A stretch of 64,000 bases of DNA, taken from contig JAJDNS010000024.1 of assembly GCA_022340585.1 (NCBI GenBank), positions 1-64,000 of the forward strand, given 5' to 3'. This document shows positions 18,692-27,972 of the stretch, piece after piece. The stretch comes from Acidobacteriota bacterium (GTDB lineage: Bacteria; Acidobacteriota; Vicinamibacteria; Fen-336). The first letter of the stretch is position 1. Each line of letters starts with the position of its first letter. Under the pieces are notes generated by a model. It was not told the DNA's origin. It did no database searches and worked only from the letters and a program-made list of their open reading frames with translations. Both the position numbers and the translations under genes were made by a program.

Positions 18692-18793
18692 GCGTCATGT
18701 GGAGGGAGGGAGAGCTCGTTCGTTCCCCGCTTGTCGAACCCTGAGCCCCCGGGAGATCGAGGCCCCAGCGTCGAGCAGATTCCGGCTGTGACC

Positions 18794-19208
18794 TCATCCG
18801 ACAGAGGGGAGGACGTACCCCACCATCATCTCGTGGGGGCGGAGATACGCGGGCTGCCAGTAGGACCCGCCGGTGAAGAGCACCACCATTGTCTCCCCCG
18901 TTCAGGTCCTGGAGCTGGGGGAGGAAGTCGAAGACCCCCCTGCCGTGGCGGACGATCAGGATGCTGTGGACCCGGTGCCCGGGTCGAGCCTGGAGCTCGT
19001 TCATGAGGCGTTCCAGGGGCGCCGGGTCCATGCCGACGCTCCCCAGAGACGCCGTCTCCCACCCGTCGGCCACCTGCTCGGGGACCCGGTAGACCCACTG
19101 GACCGGGGACGCGGTCGGCGGGGCGGTCTCCGAGCCGGACTCGCCGCCACAGCCCGAGGCCAGCAGCCCGAGCGCGAGCGGCAGTCCGAGCCGGTCGAAA
19201 CCGTCCAT
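18794..19208 (-). pseudogene. Serine hydrolase (beta-lactamase/PBP-like) remnant, internally deleted and frameshifted
   Basis: N-terminus MDGFDRLGLPLALGLLASGCGG...WETASLGSVGMDPAPLERLMNELQARPGHRVHSILIVRHGR; C-terminus in another frame MVVLFTGGSYWQPAYLRPHEMMVGYVLPSVG*. Confidence 0.65.
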
Positions 19209-19209
19209 G

Positions 19210-19878
19210 TCAGAAACGATACGCCACACCGGCGGTGAAGCTGAGGATGTTGAAGCCGAAGTCCGCAGAGTCGTCGTCGGCCGGGACACCAAGCTGCCGG
19301 AGCTCGATGTCGCCAGGAATGTACCGCACCCCGAGGGAGGCGCCCCAGGGGGAGTCCTCGCCGAGGGAGAGGTCCAGTCCCGCCCGAGCCGACCACGTCA
19401 CGTAGCTCTCCCCTTCCACATTGAGCCGCTCGATTCCCAGGATGTCGAAGCTCAGACCGCCCGGGCTCACCCCGGCGACGCCCACTCCGGCGTAGAGATC
19501 GACGATCGGGCTGCTCGGGGTCAGGTGGGCGAGGACATCGCCCGTGAACACGACCGTGGTCAGGCCGTCGGACAGGGAGAGGGCGCCGAGCTGGGGGATG
19601 TCGGCGCTCAGCGTGATCTCCGGGCTGGCCGCCGTGATCCCGGCGTCGATCCCCACGAACCGGTGGAACTGGTACTCGACGCTCCCGCCGCCACCGAAGC
19701 CGCGTCCGGCCTCGATGAGGATGACGTCGCCGTCGCCGTTCACCGTCGTCTCGCTGGTGTCGGGGGCGAGCAGGGCCCCGAAGCCCCGCACCCGCCACCC
19801 GGGCTCGCGGGCGTCGACGGGCGCGGCCGCCAGGCCGAGCAGAAGGGCCAGTCCCGGCAGAATGCTTGCGTACCTCAT
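19210..19878 (-). CDS. Outer-membrane beta-barrel protein
   Basis: Signal peptide MRYASILPGLALLLGLAAAPVDA; alternating beta pattern; C-terminal aromatic ...FTAGVAYRF. Confidence 0.82.
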   Translation of the reverse strand: MRYASILPGLALLLGLAAAPVDAREPGWRVRGFGALLAPDTSETTVNGDGDVILIEAGRGFGGGGSVEYQFHRFVGIDAGITAASPEITLSADIPQLGALSLSDGLTTVVFTGDVLAHLTPSSPIVDLYAGVGVAGVSPGGLSFDILGIERLNVEGESYVTWSARAGLDLSLGEDSPWGASLGVRYIPGDIELRQLGVPADDDSADFGFNILSFTAGVAYRF

Positions 19879-19970
19879 GAGTCCTCCGATCCGTTGCGTC
19901 GATCTCGCCCCCACACCTGGTACCGCGGATTCGGTGGGAGAAACGCGCAATCCCACGACGGGGACTTAGA

Positions 19971-20588
19971 ATGGCTGGGGGGGGACCCGCGATGGCGGGC
20001 GAGCCGGAGATCGACGTCACGGAGGTCGTCCGCGAGCTGGGCCGGGAGGGGGCGGATCGCCCGGCCCGTGCCGAGACGCTCTTTCCCGTCGTCTACGACG
20101 AGCTGCGACGCCTCGCCCGGAGCTACATGAGCCGCGAGCCGGCGGGCCACACGCTGCAGCCCACCGCCCTGGTCCACGAGGCCTACCTCAAGCTGGTGGA
20201 CCAGACTCGCGCCGACTGGAAGGGCAAGACCCACTTCTTCGCCGTGGGAGCCCGGGTGATGCGGCGCCTCCTGGTCGACCACGCCCGGCAGCGCGGAGCC
20301 GAGAAGCGCGGGGCGGGGTGGCAGCACGTGACCCTGTCCGGGGCCGTCGGGAGCGACCCCGGCGAGAGGCTCGCCCCGGAGCGGCTCCTCGACCTGAATG
20401 CGGCCCTGGAGCGCCTCGCCGGGCTCGACGAGCGCGAGGCCCGGGTGGTCACCCTTCGGTACTTCGGGGGGCTCACTGTCGAGCAGGTCGCCGAGGTCCT
20501 CGGCGTCTCCCGGCGCACCGTCGACAACGACTGGCGCCACGCCCAGGCGTGGCTGAGGCACGAGCTCTCCGACGGGGCGAACGAGTGA
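19971..20588 (+). CDS. ECF-type RNA polymerase sigma factor
   Basis: FPVVYDELRRLARSYMSREPAGHTLQPTALVHEAYLKLVDQ...REARVVTLRYFGGLTVEQVAEVLGVSRRTVDNDWRHAQAWLRHEL. Confidence 0.95.
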   Translation: MAGGGPAMAGEPEIDVTEVVRELGREGADRPARAETLFPVVYDELRRLARSYMSREPAGHTLQPTALVHEAYLKLVDQTRADWKGKTHFFAVGARVMRRLLVDHARQRGAEKRGAGWQHVTLSGAVGSDPGERLAPERLLDLNAALERLAGLDEREARVVTLRYFGGLTVEQVAEVLGVSRRTVDNDWRHAQAWLRHELSDGANE

Positions 20589-23221
20589 GCACCCCCGAGC
20601 GTCACGCGCGGGTGAAGGAGATCTTCCTGGCAACGTGCGAGCTGGCCCCGGAGAACCTGGCGACGGCCCTCGACCAGGCCTGCGACGGCGACGAGGACCT
20701 GCGGCGCGAGGTCGAAGCCCTGCTGGCCCTCGACGAGAAGACGACCCACGACGCCCGGATGGGACCGGCGCCCTCCACCCTCATCGGCCCCTTCCGCCTC
20801 CTGCAGAAGCTCGGCGAGGGGGGCATGGGCGAGGTGTGGGAGGCCGAGCAGCAGGAGCCGGTGCGGCGCCGGGTGGCGCTCAAGCTCGTCAAGTGGGGGA
20901 TGGACACGAAGGAGGTGCTGGCCCGCTTCGAGTCCGAGCGCCAGGCCCTGGTCCTGATGAGCCACCCCAACATCGCCCGGGCCTTCGAGGCCGGAGCGTC
21001 GGGCGAGGGACGCCCGTTCTTCGCCATGGAGTACGTGAAGGGCCTCCCCATCACGACCTACTGCGACGCCCAGCGCCTCGACACCCGGCGGCGCCTGGAG
21101 CTGATCCGTCAGGTCTGCGATGGGGTGCAGCACGCCCACCAGAAGGGCGTGATCCACCGGGACATCAAGCCCTCGAACATACTGGTGGCTGTCGCGGACG
21201 GGCGGCCCGTGCCGAAGATCATCGACTTCGGGGTCGCCAAGGCCACCTCGCAGCGACTGACCGAGCGCACCTTCTTCACCGAGCTCGGCCAGTGGATCGG
21301 GACGCCCGAGTACATGAGCCCCGAGCAGGCCGACCTCACCGGCCTCGACGTCGACACCCGGTCGGATGTCTACTCCCTGGGCGTCGTTCTGTACGAGCTC
21401 CTGGCCGGGGCCCAGCCTTTCGACTCGGAGGAGCTGCGGAGCGGCGGCTTCGACGAGATGCGCCGCCGCATCCGCGAGGACGAGCCGCCCCGCCCCAGCA
21501 CCCGGGTCTCGAGCCTCGGCGCGGGGTCACAGATGGCGGCCGAGAGACGCCGCACCGATCGGCACGGGCTGGTGCGGACCCTGCGCGGGGATCTGGACTG
21601 GATCGTCATGAAGGCCCTGGAGAAGGACCGCACCCGGCGGTACGCCTCGCCCTCCGAGCTGGCCGCGGACTTGGGACGCCACCTCCGCGACGAGGCGGTC
21701 GAGGCGAGCCCTCCCCGCACCTCGTACCGGGTGCGCAAGTTCGTGAGCCGACACCGGGCCGGGGTCGCCGCCGGCGCCCTGGTCCTGTTCGCCCTCGTGG
21801 CGGGGGTGGTGGGGACCACGGTGGGGCTGGTGCGGGCCCAGCGCGAGGCGCAGTCCGCGCACCAGGTCGCGGGCCTCCTGGCCTCGATGCTCGGCGACGT
21901 CGACCCCACGGGCCAGCTCGGGGCGCTGTCGTCGCCGACCACGATGCTCGACCGCGGGGCGGAGCGGATCGAGTCCGAGCTGGGCGACCAGCCCATCGTC
22001 CAGGCCCAGCTCCTCCACGTTCTCGGCGAGGCCTACCGCAACCTCGGCCGATACGATGACGCACGACGCGCGCTGCTGGCCTCCGGACGCCTGCGGCGGG
22101 AGCACCTGGGGCCCGATCACCGCAGCGTCGGCGACCACCTGCTCGCCCTCGGGTGGCTCGAGTACCTCGCGGGCGATGTCCGGCGGGGCCACGATCTTCT
22201 CCAGCAGGGCGTCTCGATCTACGAGCGGACCCTCGGCGTCGACCACCCCCAGGTGGCCCGCGCCCTGGGGCTGCTGGGCACGGCCCGGTGGCGCGTCGGA
22301 GACTTCGCCGGGTCGAGCCAGGCGTTCGAGCGCTCGCTCGAGATCTGCCAGCTCAACGGCCTCGAAGACGACCAGGCGGTCGCGCACGCGCTTCACGGCC
22401 AGGGGATCCGGCTGATGGAGCAGGAGGATCCCGTGGCCGCTCGTCCCCTGCTCGAGCGGGCCCTCGCCCTGAGGGAGAGCGGACTCGGCCCGGATCACAC
22501 CGCCACTGGAGGAGTCCTCCTCGACCTCGGGCGCATCCCTCTCCTGGCCGGCCGCCTCGACGAGGCGCGAGCCCTCTTCCAGCGGGCGCTCGACATTCAG
22601 GAGCGGGCCTTCGGCCCTTCTCACCCCGCGCTGGCGATGCCCCTCACCGAGCTGGCGATCGTGGATCGCCGGCAGGGAAAGGCCGACCGGGCCCGAGAGA
22701 AGTTCGAGAGGGCCATCGCCATCACCGAGGGGGTGCAGGGCCCGGATCATCCCGACCTGGTGTGGATGCTGCTTCCGTACGCGCGACATCTGCGGCTGAC
22801 CGGCGAGATCGACGAGGGGCTCGAGATGCTCGAGCGAGCGCGGGCGATCGCGGAGCGCTCCTTCGGGACCGTCCACCTCGAGACGGCCCGTGTCATCGAG
22901 GGCTTCGGGTACCACTACTACGGCCTGAAGGACTTCGACACGGCCTTGCGCTACTTCGACCGGGCCCGGGAGATCCGGGAGCAGCTCTTCGGGGCGGGCC
23001 ACCGGGCCCTCGGCTGGAACAGCTACGACCGCGCGTGCATCCTGGCCCTCATGGGCGACCCACCGGCGGCCATCGAATCGCTTCGCCAGGCGCTGGCGGT
23101 GGGCTGGGCGAGCGACCGCATCTTCTCGGACCACGACCTCGACTCCCTGCGGGGGGACCCCGACTTCGAGGTACTCGTCGACGAGGTTCGGGGAAGGCTC
23201 GTACTCGCGACGTCCGGCTAG
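20585..23221 (+). CDS. Hanks-type Ser/Thr protein kinase with TM and C-terminal TPR array
   Basis: GTG start overlapping the sigma-factor stop (GTGA); LGEGGMGEVWEAEQ, VIHRDIKPSNILV, IIDFGVAKA, GTPEYMSPEQA; tandem TPRs after the TM. Confidence 0.96.
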   Translation: MSTPERHARVKEIFLATCELAPENLATALDQACDGDEDLRREVEALLALDEKTTHDARMGPAPSTLIGPFRLLQKLGEGGMGEVWEAEQQEPVRRRVALKLVKWGMDTKEVLARFESERQALVLMSHPNIARAFEAGASGEGRPFFAMEYVKGLPITTYCDAQRLDTRRRLELIRQVCDGVQHAHQKGVIHRDIKPSNILVAVADGRPVPKIIDFGVAKATSQRLTERTFFTELGQWIGTPEYMSPEQADLTGLDVDTRSDVYSLGVVLYELLAGAQPFDSEELRSGGFDEMRRRIREDEPPRPSTRVSSLGAGSQMAAERRRTDRHGLVRTLRGDLDWIVMKALEKDRTRRYASPSELAADLGRHLRDEAVEASPPRTSYRVRKFVSRHRAGVAAGALVLFALVAGVVGTTVGLVRAQREAQSAHQVAGLLASMLGDVDPTGQLGALSSPTTMLDRGAERIESELGDQPIVQAQLLHVLGEAYRNLGRYDDARRALLASGRLRREHLGPDHRSVGDHLLALGWLEYLAGDVRRGHDLLQQGVSIYERTLGVDHPQVARALGLLGTARWRVGDFAGSSQAFERSLEICQLNGLEDDQAVAHALHGQGIRLMEQEDPVAARPLLERALALRESGLGPDHTATGGVLLDLGRIPLLAGRLDEARALFQRALDIQERAFGPSHPALAMPLTELAIVDRRQGKADRAREKFERAIAITEGVQGPDHPDLVWMLLPYARHLRLTGEIDEGLEMLERARAIAERSFGTVHLETARVIEGFGYHYYGLKDFDTALRYFDRAREIREQLFGAGHRALGWNSYDRACILALMGDPPAAIESLRQALAVGWASDRIFSDHDLDSLRGDPDFEVLVDEVRGRLVLATSG

Positions 23222-23248
23222 AGGCCCCACGCGCTAGACTGATCGGCG

Positions 23249-23983
23249 ATGAAGCTCGCGCCAGTGGCCCTGTGCGCCGCGACCGGACTCGTCCTCACCG
23301 CCTGTGGCGCCCGGATGCCCCCGCCGCCGCCGCCCGCGCCGGGGGACGCGCTGCCCCCAATGGGGTTCAGCATTCAGGTGGGGGCCTTCCGGGATTCCGA
23401 CAACGCGGTGCGCCTGAGCGAGGTCCTCCGGGACCGCGGAGTCGAGGCGTTTCACTTCGTCGCACGCGATGGCCTTCACAAGGTGCGCTTTGGCAGCTTC
23501 CCGAGCCGGGCGCTCGCCGAGCAACGTGCGGAAGCCCTCCGGCGGGAACGAGTCATCGACCGCTACTACGTCGTGCGCCCGGACCCGGGCCACACTCGTG
23601 CCGGCGACCTGCGGCACCAGGTCGTCGATTCGGCCATGGGCTTTCTGGGATCACCCTACCGCTGGGGCGGCCCCTCGGCGGAGGCCGGGTTCGACTGCAG
23701 CGGCCTGACGATGACAGCCTATCGCCTCAACGGCCTGGAGCTGCCCCGAACCTCTGCGGCGCAATTCCGGGCGGGCCGCTCCGTGCCGCGAGGCTCGCTC
23801 AAGGAGGCGGACCTCGTCTTCTTCGGGACCGGGCGCACCGGGCGCGTGTCCCACGTCGGGCTCTACATCGGCGAGGGGCGATTCATCCACGCGCCCAGCA
23901 GCGGCAAGGTCGTCCGCATCGACGAGCTCTCCGAGAGCTACTACGAGCGACACTTCCTGGGCGCACGCACGTACGTGCGATAG
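23249..23983 (+). CDS. SPOR-NlpC/P60 lipoprotein (cell-wall endopeptidase)
   Basis: Lipobox-like LVLTACG; SPOR-like GFSIQVGAFRDSDNAVRLSEVL; NlpC/P60 GSPYRWGGPSAEAGFDCSGLTMTAY...VSHVGLYIGEGRFIHAP. Confidence 0.92.
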   Translation: MKLAPVALCAATGLVLTACGARMPPPPPPAPGDALPPMGFSIQVGAFRDSDNAVRLSEVLRDRGVEAFHFVARDGLHKVRFGSFPSRALAEQRAEALRRERVIDRYYVVRPDPGHTRAGDLRHQVVDSAMGFLGSPYRWGGPSAEAGFDCSGLTMTAYRLNGLELPRTSAAQFRAGRSVPRGSLKEADLVFFGTGRTGRVSHVGLYIGEGRFIHAPSSGKVVRIDELSESYYERHFLGARTYVR

Positions 23984-23996
23984 GGACCGACGCGGC

Positions 23997-24025
23997 CCTC
24001 GCCCCCACGCGGGGTGGGGGCGAGG
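23997..24025. terminator. GC-rich hairpin between convergent genes
   Basis: CCTCGCCCCCA (23997-24007)/TGGGGGCGAGG (24015-24025), 11-bp perfect stem, 7-nt loop. Confidence 0.6.
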
Positions 24026-24075
24026 CGTGCGCGGCCGTAGGCCGCAGCGGGCCTCCGGCGAGGCCTTGTCCTCTC

Positions 24076-24624
24076 CTAAGGATTGATCGTGATCTGAACG
24101 GCCTCGGTCCACGTGACGTCGAGGCGGTCGCCGACCTTGATCTTCTTCGCCAGCTCGGAATTCTGGAGGCGCCGGCTGTACTTGTAACCGTGGGGTCCCT
24201 CGTACGTGGCCACGTTGTTCTCACGATCGATGGCGGTGACGGTCACCGTCATCTTGCGCTGGGTGGCGACGGTCCCACCGGGGCTGGCGGCGCCCGAGGG
24301 GGTGGCCCCCACCTCCGCGGTGTCCACGGCCGGCTCACCGGGATCCTTCAGCCGGGCGGTGACGTTGTCGTAGTAGCGGAGCTGGAGCGTGTCGCCGACC
24401 TTGATCTCGGAGAAGCGCTTGGCCCCCTGCGGGATGGAGATGCTGTCGAACTCGCCGTCTTCCATCTTCAGGGTGAGCACGCGGTTGGTGTGGTCGATCG
24501 CCTCGACCGTCCCCTTGACCGTCACCATGTCGCCGGGGATCTCTGTCTGCTGGGCCAGGGCCGGGAGGGCCACGGCCAGCGTCAGGGCGGCGGCCGCCGC
24601 CGTGAATACGTTCTTCAGGCTCAT
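24076..24624 (-). CDS. Secreted hypothetical protein with repeated small beta-barrel-like segments
   Basis: Signal peptide MSLKNVFTAAAAALTLAVALPALA; segments VKGTVEAIDHTNRVLTLKMEDGE and VTVTAIDRENNVATYEGPHG. Confidence 0.78.
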   Translation of the reverse strand: MSLKNVFTAAAAALTLAVALPALAQQTEIPGDMVTVKGTVEAIDHTNRVLTLKMEDGEFDSISIPQGAKRFSEIKVGDTLQLRYYDNVTARLKDPGEPAVDTAEVGATPSGAASPGGTVATQRKMTVTVTAIDRENNVATYEGPHGYKYSRRLQNSELAKKIKVGDRLDVTWTEAVQITINP

Positions 24625-24812
24625 CTTCTCTCCTCAGATTGCGTTGTGGAACTCGCTTCTTCAGCGGGTCGTCGCACCCGGAGTCCACCGGGTCGCGCTC
24701 GCGATCATAGCCGGAATTCGGGCAAGGAACGCTCACCTGTCATTTTTGCCAGCTCTCGATCCGTCGGCCTCTCGCGCCCCGGGAAGCCTGGGCGCTCTGT
24801 CCGGCGCTCGCG

Positions 24813-24841
24813 TTGACACGGAATCTCGCCGGTCATAGCAT
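24813..24841 (+). promoter_or_regulatory. Sigma70-like promoter for tRNA-Leu
   Basis: TTGACA (24813-24818), 17-nt spacer, TAGCAT (24836-24841), about 30 nt upstream of the tRNA. Confidence 0.6.
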
Positions 24842-24870
24842 TGGGAGTTCAGTCGTTCCCCGCCCCCCGT

Positions 24871-24955
24871 GCCGGAGTGGTGGAATTGGCAGACACGCAC
24901 GCTTGAGGGGCGTGTGGAGCGATCCGTGCGGGTTCGAGTCCCGCCTCCGGCACCA
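24871..24955 (+). tRNA. tRNA-Leu, anticodon GAG (24905-24907), CCA encoded
   Basis: GCCGGAG...CTCCGGC acceptor stem, GGTTCGAGTCCC T-arm, anticodon loop TTGAGGG, 3' ACCA, class II-like length. Confidence 0.95.
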
Positions 24956-24962
24956 CCTGATC

Positions 24963-25002
24963 GTTCTGAGTCGCCCATCGTATGAGCCCGGCGACTCAGA
25001 AC
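24963..25002. terminator. 13-bp perfect hairpin between tRNA-Leu and the convergent membrane-protein gene, overlapping that gene's stop codon
   Basis: GTTCTGAGTCGCC (24963-24975)/GGCGACTCAGAAC (24990-25002), 14-nt loop. Confidence 0.65.
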
Positions 25003-27716
25003 CTCGTCAACGTGGAGTCCCCCAGGGCTCCTTCCGCCCTCACTCTTCCTTTCTCCGTCCCCCCACTCCTCCGTCCCCGCTCCTCCCTCCCCCACTCTTC
25101 CGTCCCCTCCCCCACCAGTGCGGCCAGCCCCAGCAGCACGATCGGCACGCCCACCGCGTCTGGCGATAGTCTCGGGGCCAGGGCGACCCACGCCAGGGCC
25201 GCCAGCCCGGCGAGGGCGAGGGGCGGCGCTTCCCTCCGGCGCAGGAGGGCCAGTGTCACCAGGGCCGCGGCGAGCGGCGCCAGGGCGGCGAGGCCCCGCG
25301 CGGCGGTCGAGTCTTCGACGCCCCAGTACGCCATGACGCTGAACACCCCGACGCCCGCGCCCGGAGACGGAGGCGTGAGGAGCCGCCCGGCGAACGCCGG
25401 GAGGTCCAGAAGCGCCACCGGCAGCACGATCAGGCCGTACGCGAGGGCGCCCGCGCGCAGTGCCGGACGCCACGCTCGGGGCCGGCCCTCCAGCGCCAGC
25501 AGCAGGAGGGGGGCGAGGAGGGCCGCCTGGTGGTCGAGAGCCAACGCCACCCCGGCCAGCAGCCCCGCCGACCCCGCGTGCCCCGCACGCGCGAGCGCCC
25601 AGGCGCCCAGGAGCGCACACAGAGCCAACGCCATCGGCGCTCCGAGGACGGTGCCGAGTGCGAGGGGAGGCAGGAGGAAGGCGAGCCCGAGCACGCTGGG
25701 CTCCCTCTCGCCCTCCGTCCGGCTCACGGCGAGGACACCCAGCACCGCGAGAGCGAAGAGCGCCCACAGCCGGACGTCGCGGCGGTCGACGAGCCGTCCC
25801 AGGGTGGCGAGGATCGAAGGGCCCGGGGGCATGTTCGGTTCATCGGGGAGGATCTCGACCGGTGGCTCCAGCCGGAAGCTGGTCGCGTAGACCTCTCGTC
25901 CCCGTGGGGTGTCCTCCGGGGGTGGAGTGTAGGGGCTGCGGCCGGCGACGAGGCGCTTGGCGTCGCCCGCCGACTGGACCACCGCCGGGTCCTGGGCCCG
26001 GATGAGGCCAGTGCGATCGCCCACCCGCACCACGACCAGAAGGGGCACCGCCACCACGAGCACTGCGGCCAGGGCAACGACGGTGAGACGGAGGCGACGA
26101 CCGGCCCCGGTCATCGCCACCGTCAGCCAGGTGATGGCGAGACCTCCGGCGGTGGCGCTGAAGAGCAGCCCCAGCGCGTCCTGGGTGAGTGCGGGTCCGG
26201 CCCGAGGCGCGAGGGCGGCGGCGAGGCCGCCGAAGCGCGCGGGGAGACCCGCGGCCACGGCCTGGTCCCACGTCGTCCGGAAGACCTGGTGCTCGGCGAT
26301 CTCGACGGCGAGCCCGAACAGGAGGAGCGGCACGAGGGCAAGGTCGGCTCGCAGACGACGCGCGAGGACACCCACCGGCAGCAGAACCGCCGCGGGGATG
26401 AGGTAGTTGGGGTGGACGACGCGCGAGAAGTAGACCGCGGCCACGAGGGCCACGCTCCCGGTGACGAGGGCGGTCTCGGCGCCGCCCTCCCGCATCTGCC
26501 GGTGGACGAGGAGGAGCCCCAGGGGGATGAGGAAGGCGTAGAACGCCGAGAACGAGACGTGGTCGCTCAGGCTCTCCACGAACCCGAAGTAGATCAGGTA
26601 GTTGGCGAAGCCGAACCCCGGGGTGCCCCCAAGGGGGTAGTTGTCACCGCGCAGACCCACGTTGTAGGTGACGATGTCGGCCCAGAAGGCCTCGAAGTCG
26701 ATGGCAGCCACCGGTACGACAATCGTCAGGAAGACGACCGTGGCCGCCGCGAGCGGCCCGACGAGCCGCTTCCAGGTGGCCGGCGCCAGCAGGTCGCGCC
26801 AGCCCCGAGCTCCGCTCACCGCGATGAGCAGGAAGGGGGCAAAGGGCCAGGCAAGCTGCTTGGTGGCGCAGGCGAGGCCGAGAACCGCGCCGGTGAGGAC
26901 GAGCCTTCCCTGCCGCGCCGCGAGGACCGCGGCGAGGATCAGCGCCACGAAGACCAGGTCGTTGGCCCCGAAGATCTGGTGCCAGTAGACGAGGGGGTTG
27001 AGGGCCGCGAGCCCCGCCGCCGCGAGGCGGGCGTCGTCGGCCCGGGGGAGCCTGGCCGTCAGCACGACGACGAGGGCGTAGAAGAGCAGCGTGACGAAGC
27101 GCGGGTCGAAGAACCCGAACACGGCCCTGCTCGCCAGGTAGAACGGCATCATGACGAGGTGCGTCCCGGGGAGGTAGGCGTGGTGGTGCAGGATGGGGTT
27201 GCCACCGTACTCCTCCCAGAAGGCGGAGACGCGAGCCTGTCGCGCCAGCATGGTCCCGGAGTAGTCGGCCGCGTAGGGGCTCTCCCCGGCGAGAAGCACG
27301 TCGAGGGCGAGGGGCAGCTGGACGACACCCCCGTCCTGGCCGTACGGCCGGTCGGTGGCGACGCCCATTCCCACGAGGGCAGCGCTGGGGAGCACGACGA
27401 GGAGAAGCGCGGCCACGACCAACACCCCCGCGCGGGTGGCCGCCCGGGCTCCGAAGATGGCCAACCCGCCGTAGGCGAGGGCGAGCAGAGTGGCACACCC
27501 GGCAAGGAGGAGGGCCACCGGGTCGCGGTCGAGTGACCCCGAAGGGTCGGGAAGCAGCGGGCCGAGCCAGGCCGCCGCCGCTTCGAGGCGAGGGTCGTGA
27601 AAGAGCCGCCAGGCCAGGACCCGAAGAGGGTCGAACAGCGAGAGGTCACGCGCGACGAGAAGAAGGAGACCGGGGATGACCGCCGCGTCGAGGGGGAAAC
27701 GTCGGGGCGTGCTCAG
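24996..27716 (-). CDS. Large polytopic membrane protein, glycosyltransferase/mannosyltransferase-like (GT87/DUF2029-like)
   Basis: Many TM helices; [17 protein letters not shown]...[18 protein letters not shown]...[16 protein letters not shown]; start uncertain. Confidence 0.72.
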   Translation of the reverse strand: MSTPRRFPLDAAVIPGLLLLVARDLSLFDPLRVLAWRLFHDPRLEAAAAWLGPLLPDPSGSLDRDPVALLLAGCATLLALAYGGLAIFGARAATRAGVLVVAALLLVVLPSAALVGMGVATDRPYGQDGGVVQLPLALDVLLAGESPYAADYSGTMLARQARVSAFWEEYGGNPILHHHAYLPGTHLVMMPFYLASRAVFGFFDPRFVTLLFYALVVVLTARLPRADDARLAAAGLAALNPLVYWHQIFGANDLVFVALILAAVLAARQGRLVLTGAVLGLACATKQLAWPFAPFLLIAVSGARGWRDLLAPATWKRLVGPLAAATVVFLTIVVPVAAIDFEAFWADIVTYNVGLRGDNYPLGGTPGFGFANYLIYFGFVESLSDHVSFSAFYAFLIPLGLLLVHRQMREGGAETALVTGSVALVAAVYFSRVVHPNYLIPAAVLLPVGVLARRLRADLALVPLLLFGLAVEIAEHQVFRTTWDQAVAAGLPARFGGLAAALAPRAGPALTQDALGLLFSATAGGLAITWLTVAMTGAGRRLRLTVVALAAVLVVAVPLLVVVRVGDRTGLIRAQDPAVVQSAGDAKRLVAGRSPYTPPPEDTPRGREVYATSFRLEPPVEILPDEPNMPPGPSILATLGRLVDRRDVRLWALFALAVLGVLAVSRTEGEREPSVLGLAFLLPPLALGTVLGAPMALALCALLGAWALARAGHAGSAGLLAGVALALDHQAALLAPLLLLALEGRPRAWRPALRAGALAYGLIVLPVALLDLPAFAGRLLTPPSPGAGVGVFSVMAYWGVEDSTAARGLAALAPLAAALVTLALLRRREAPPLALAGLAALAWVALAPRLSPDAVGVPIVLLGLAALVGEGTEEWGREERGRRSGGTEKGRVRAEGALGDSTLTRF

Positions 27717-27925
27717 ACCTCGTCGTCCGACACTTCGACCGGCACCGGTGCCCCGCAGGAGCACACGAGGCTCCGCACCTTCCACTCGATCTTGAGGAGC
27801 CGCCCGCAGGCCGGACAGCCGATGTAGCGACCGGCCTCGAAGCTCTTGACGATGCGGCCCCCACCGACAGGGCGATTCCCGGTCGCCGGGTTCCGCCGCC
27901 GCGGCCATCGATTCAGCAGCGCCAC
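27713..27925 (-). CDS. Small zinc-ribbon protein
   Basis: GCPACGRLLKIEWKVRSLVCSCGAPVPVEV: paired CxxC/CxC motifs. Confidence 0.6.
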   Translation of the reverse strand: MALLNRWPRRRNPATGNRPVGGGRIVKSFEAGRYIGCPACGRLLKIEWKVRSLVCSCGAPVPVEVSDDEV

Positions 27926-27972
27926 GCTCGCGAGCTTACGCCCCGCCTTGGAGGGCGGTCAAGCGAGCGGGC

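Noticed and set aside
18360-19292. 310-aa minus-strand ORF read as a full gene
   Set aside because: Its C-terminal third is antisense to the OmpA-family gene; only the portion overlapping 18794-19208 has serine-hydrolase similarity.
25530-27536. 668-aa plus-strand ORF rich in E/G/R/H
   Set aside because: Antisense to the polytopic membrane protein; composition is the complement of hydrophobic codons.
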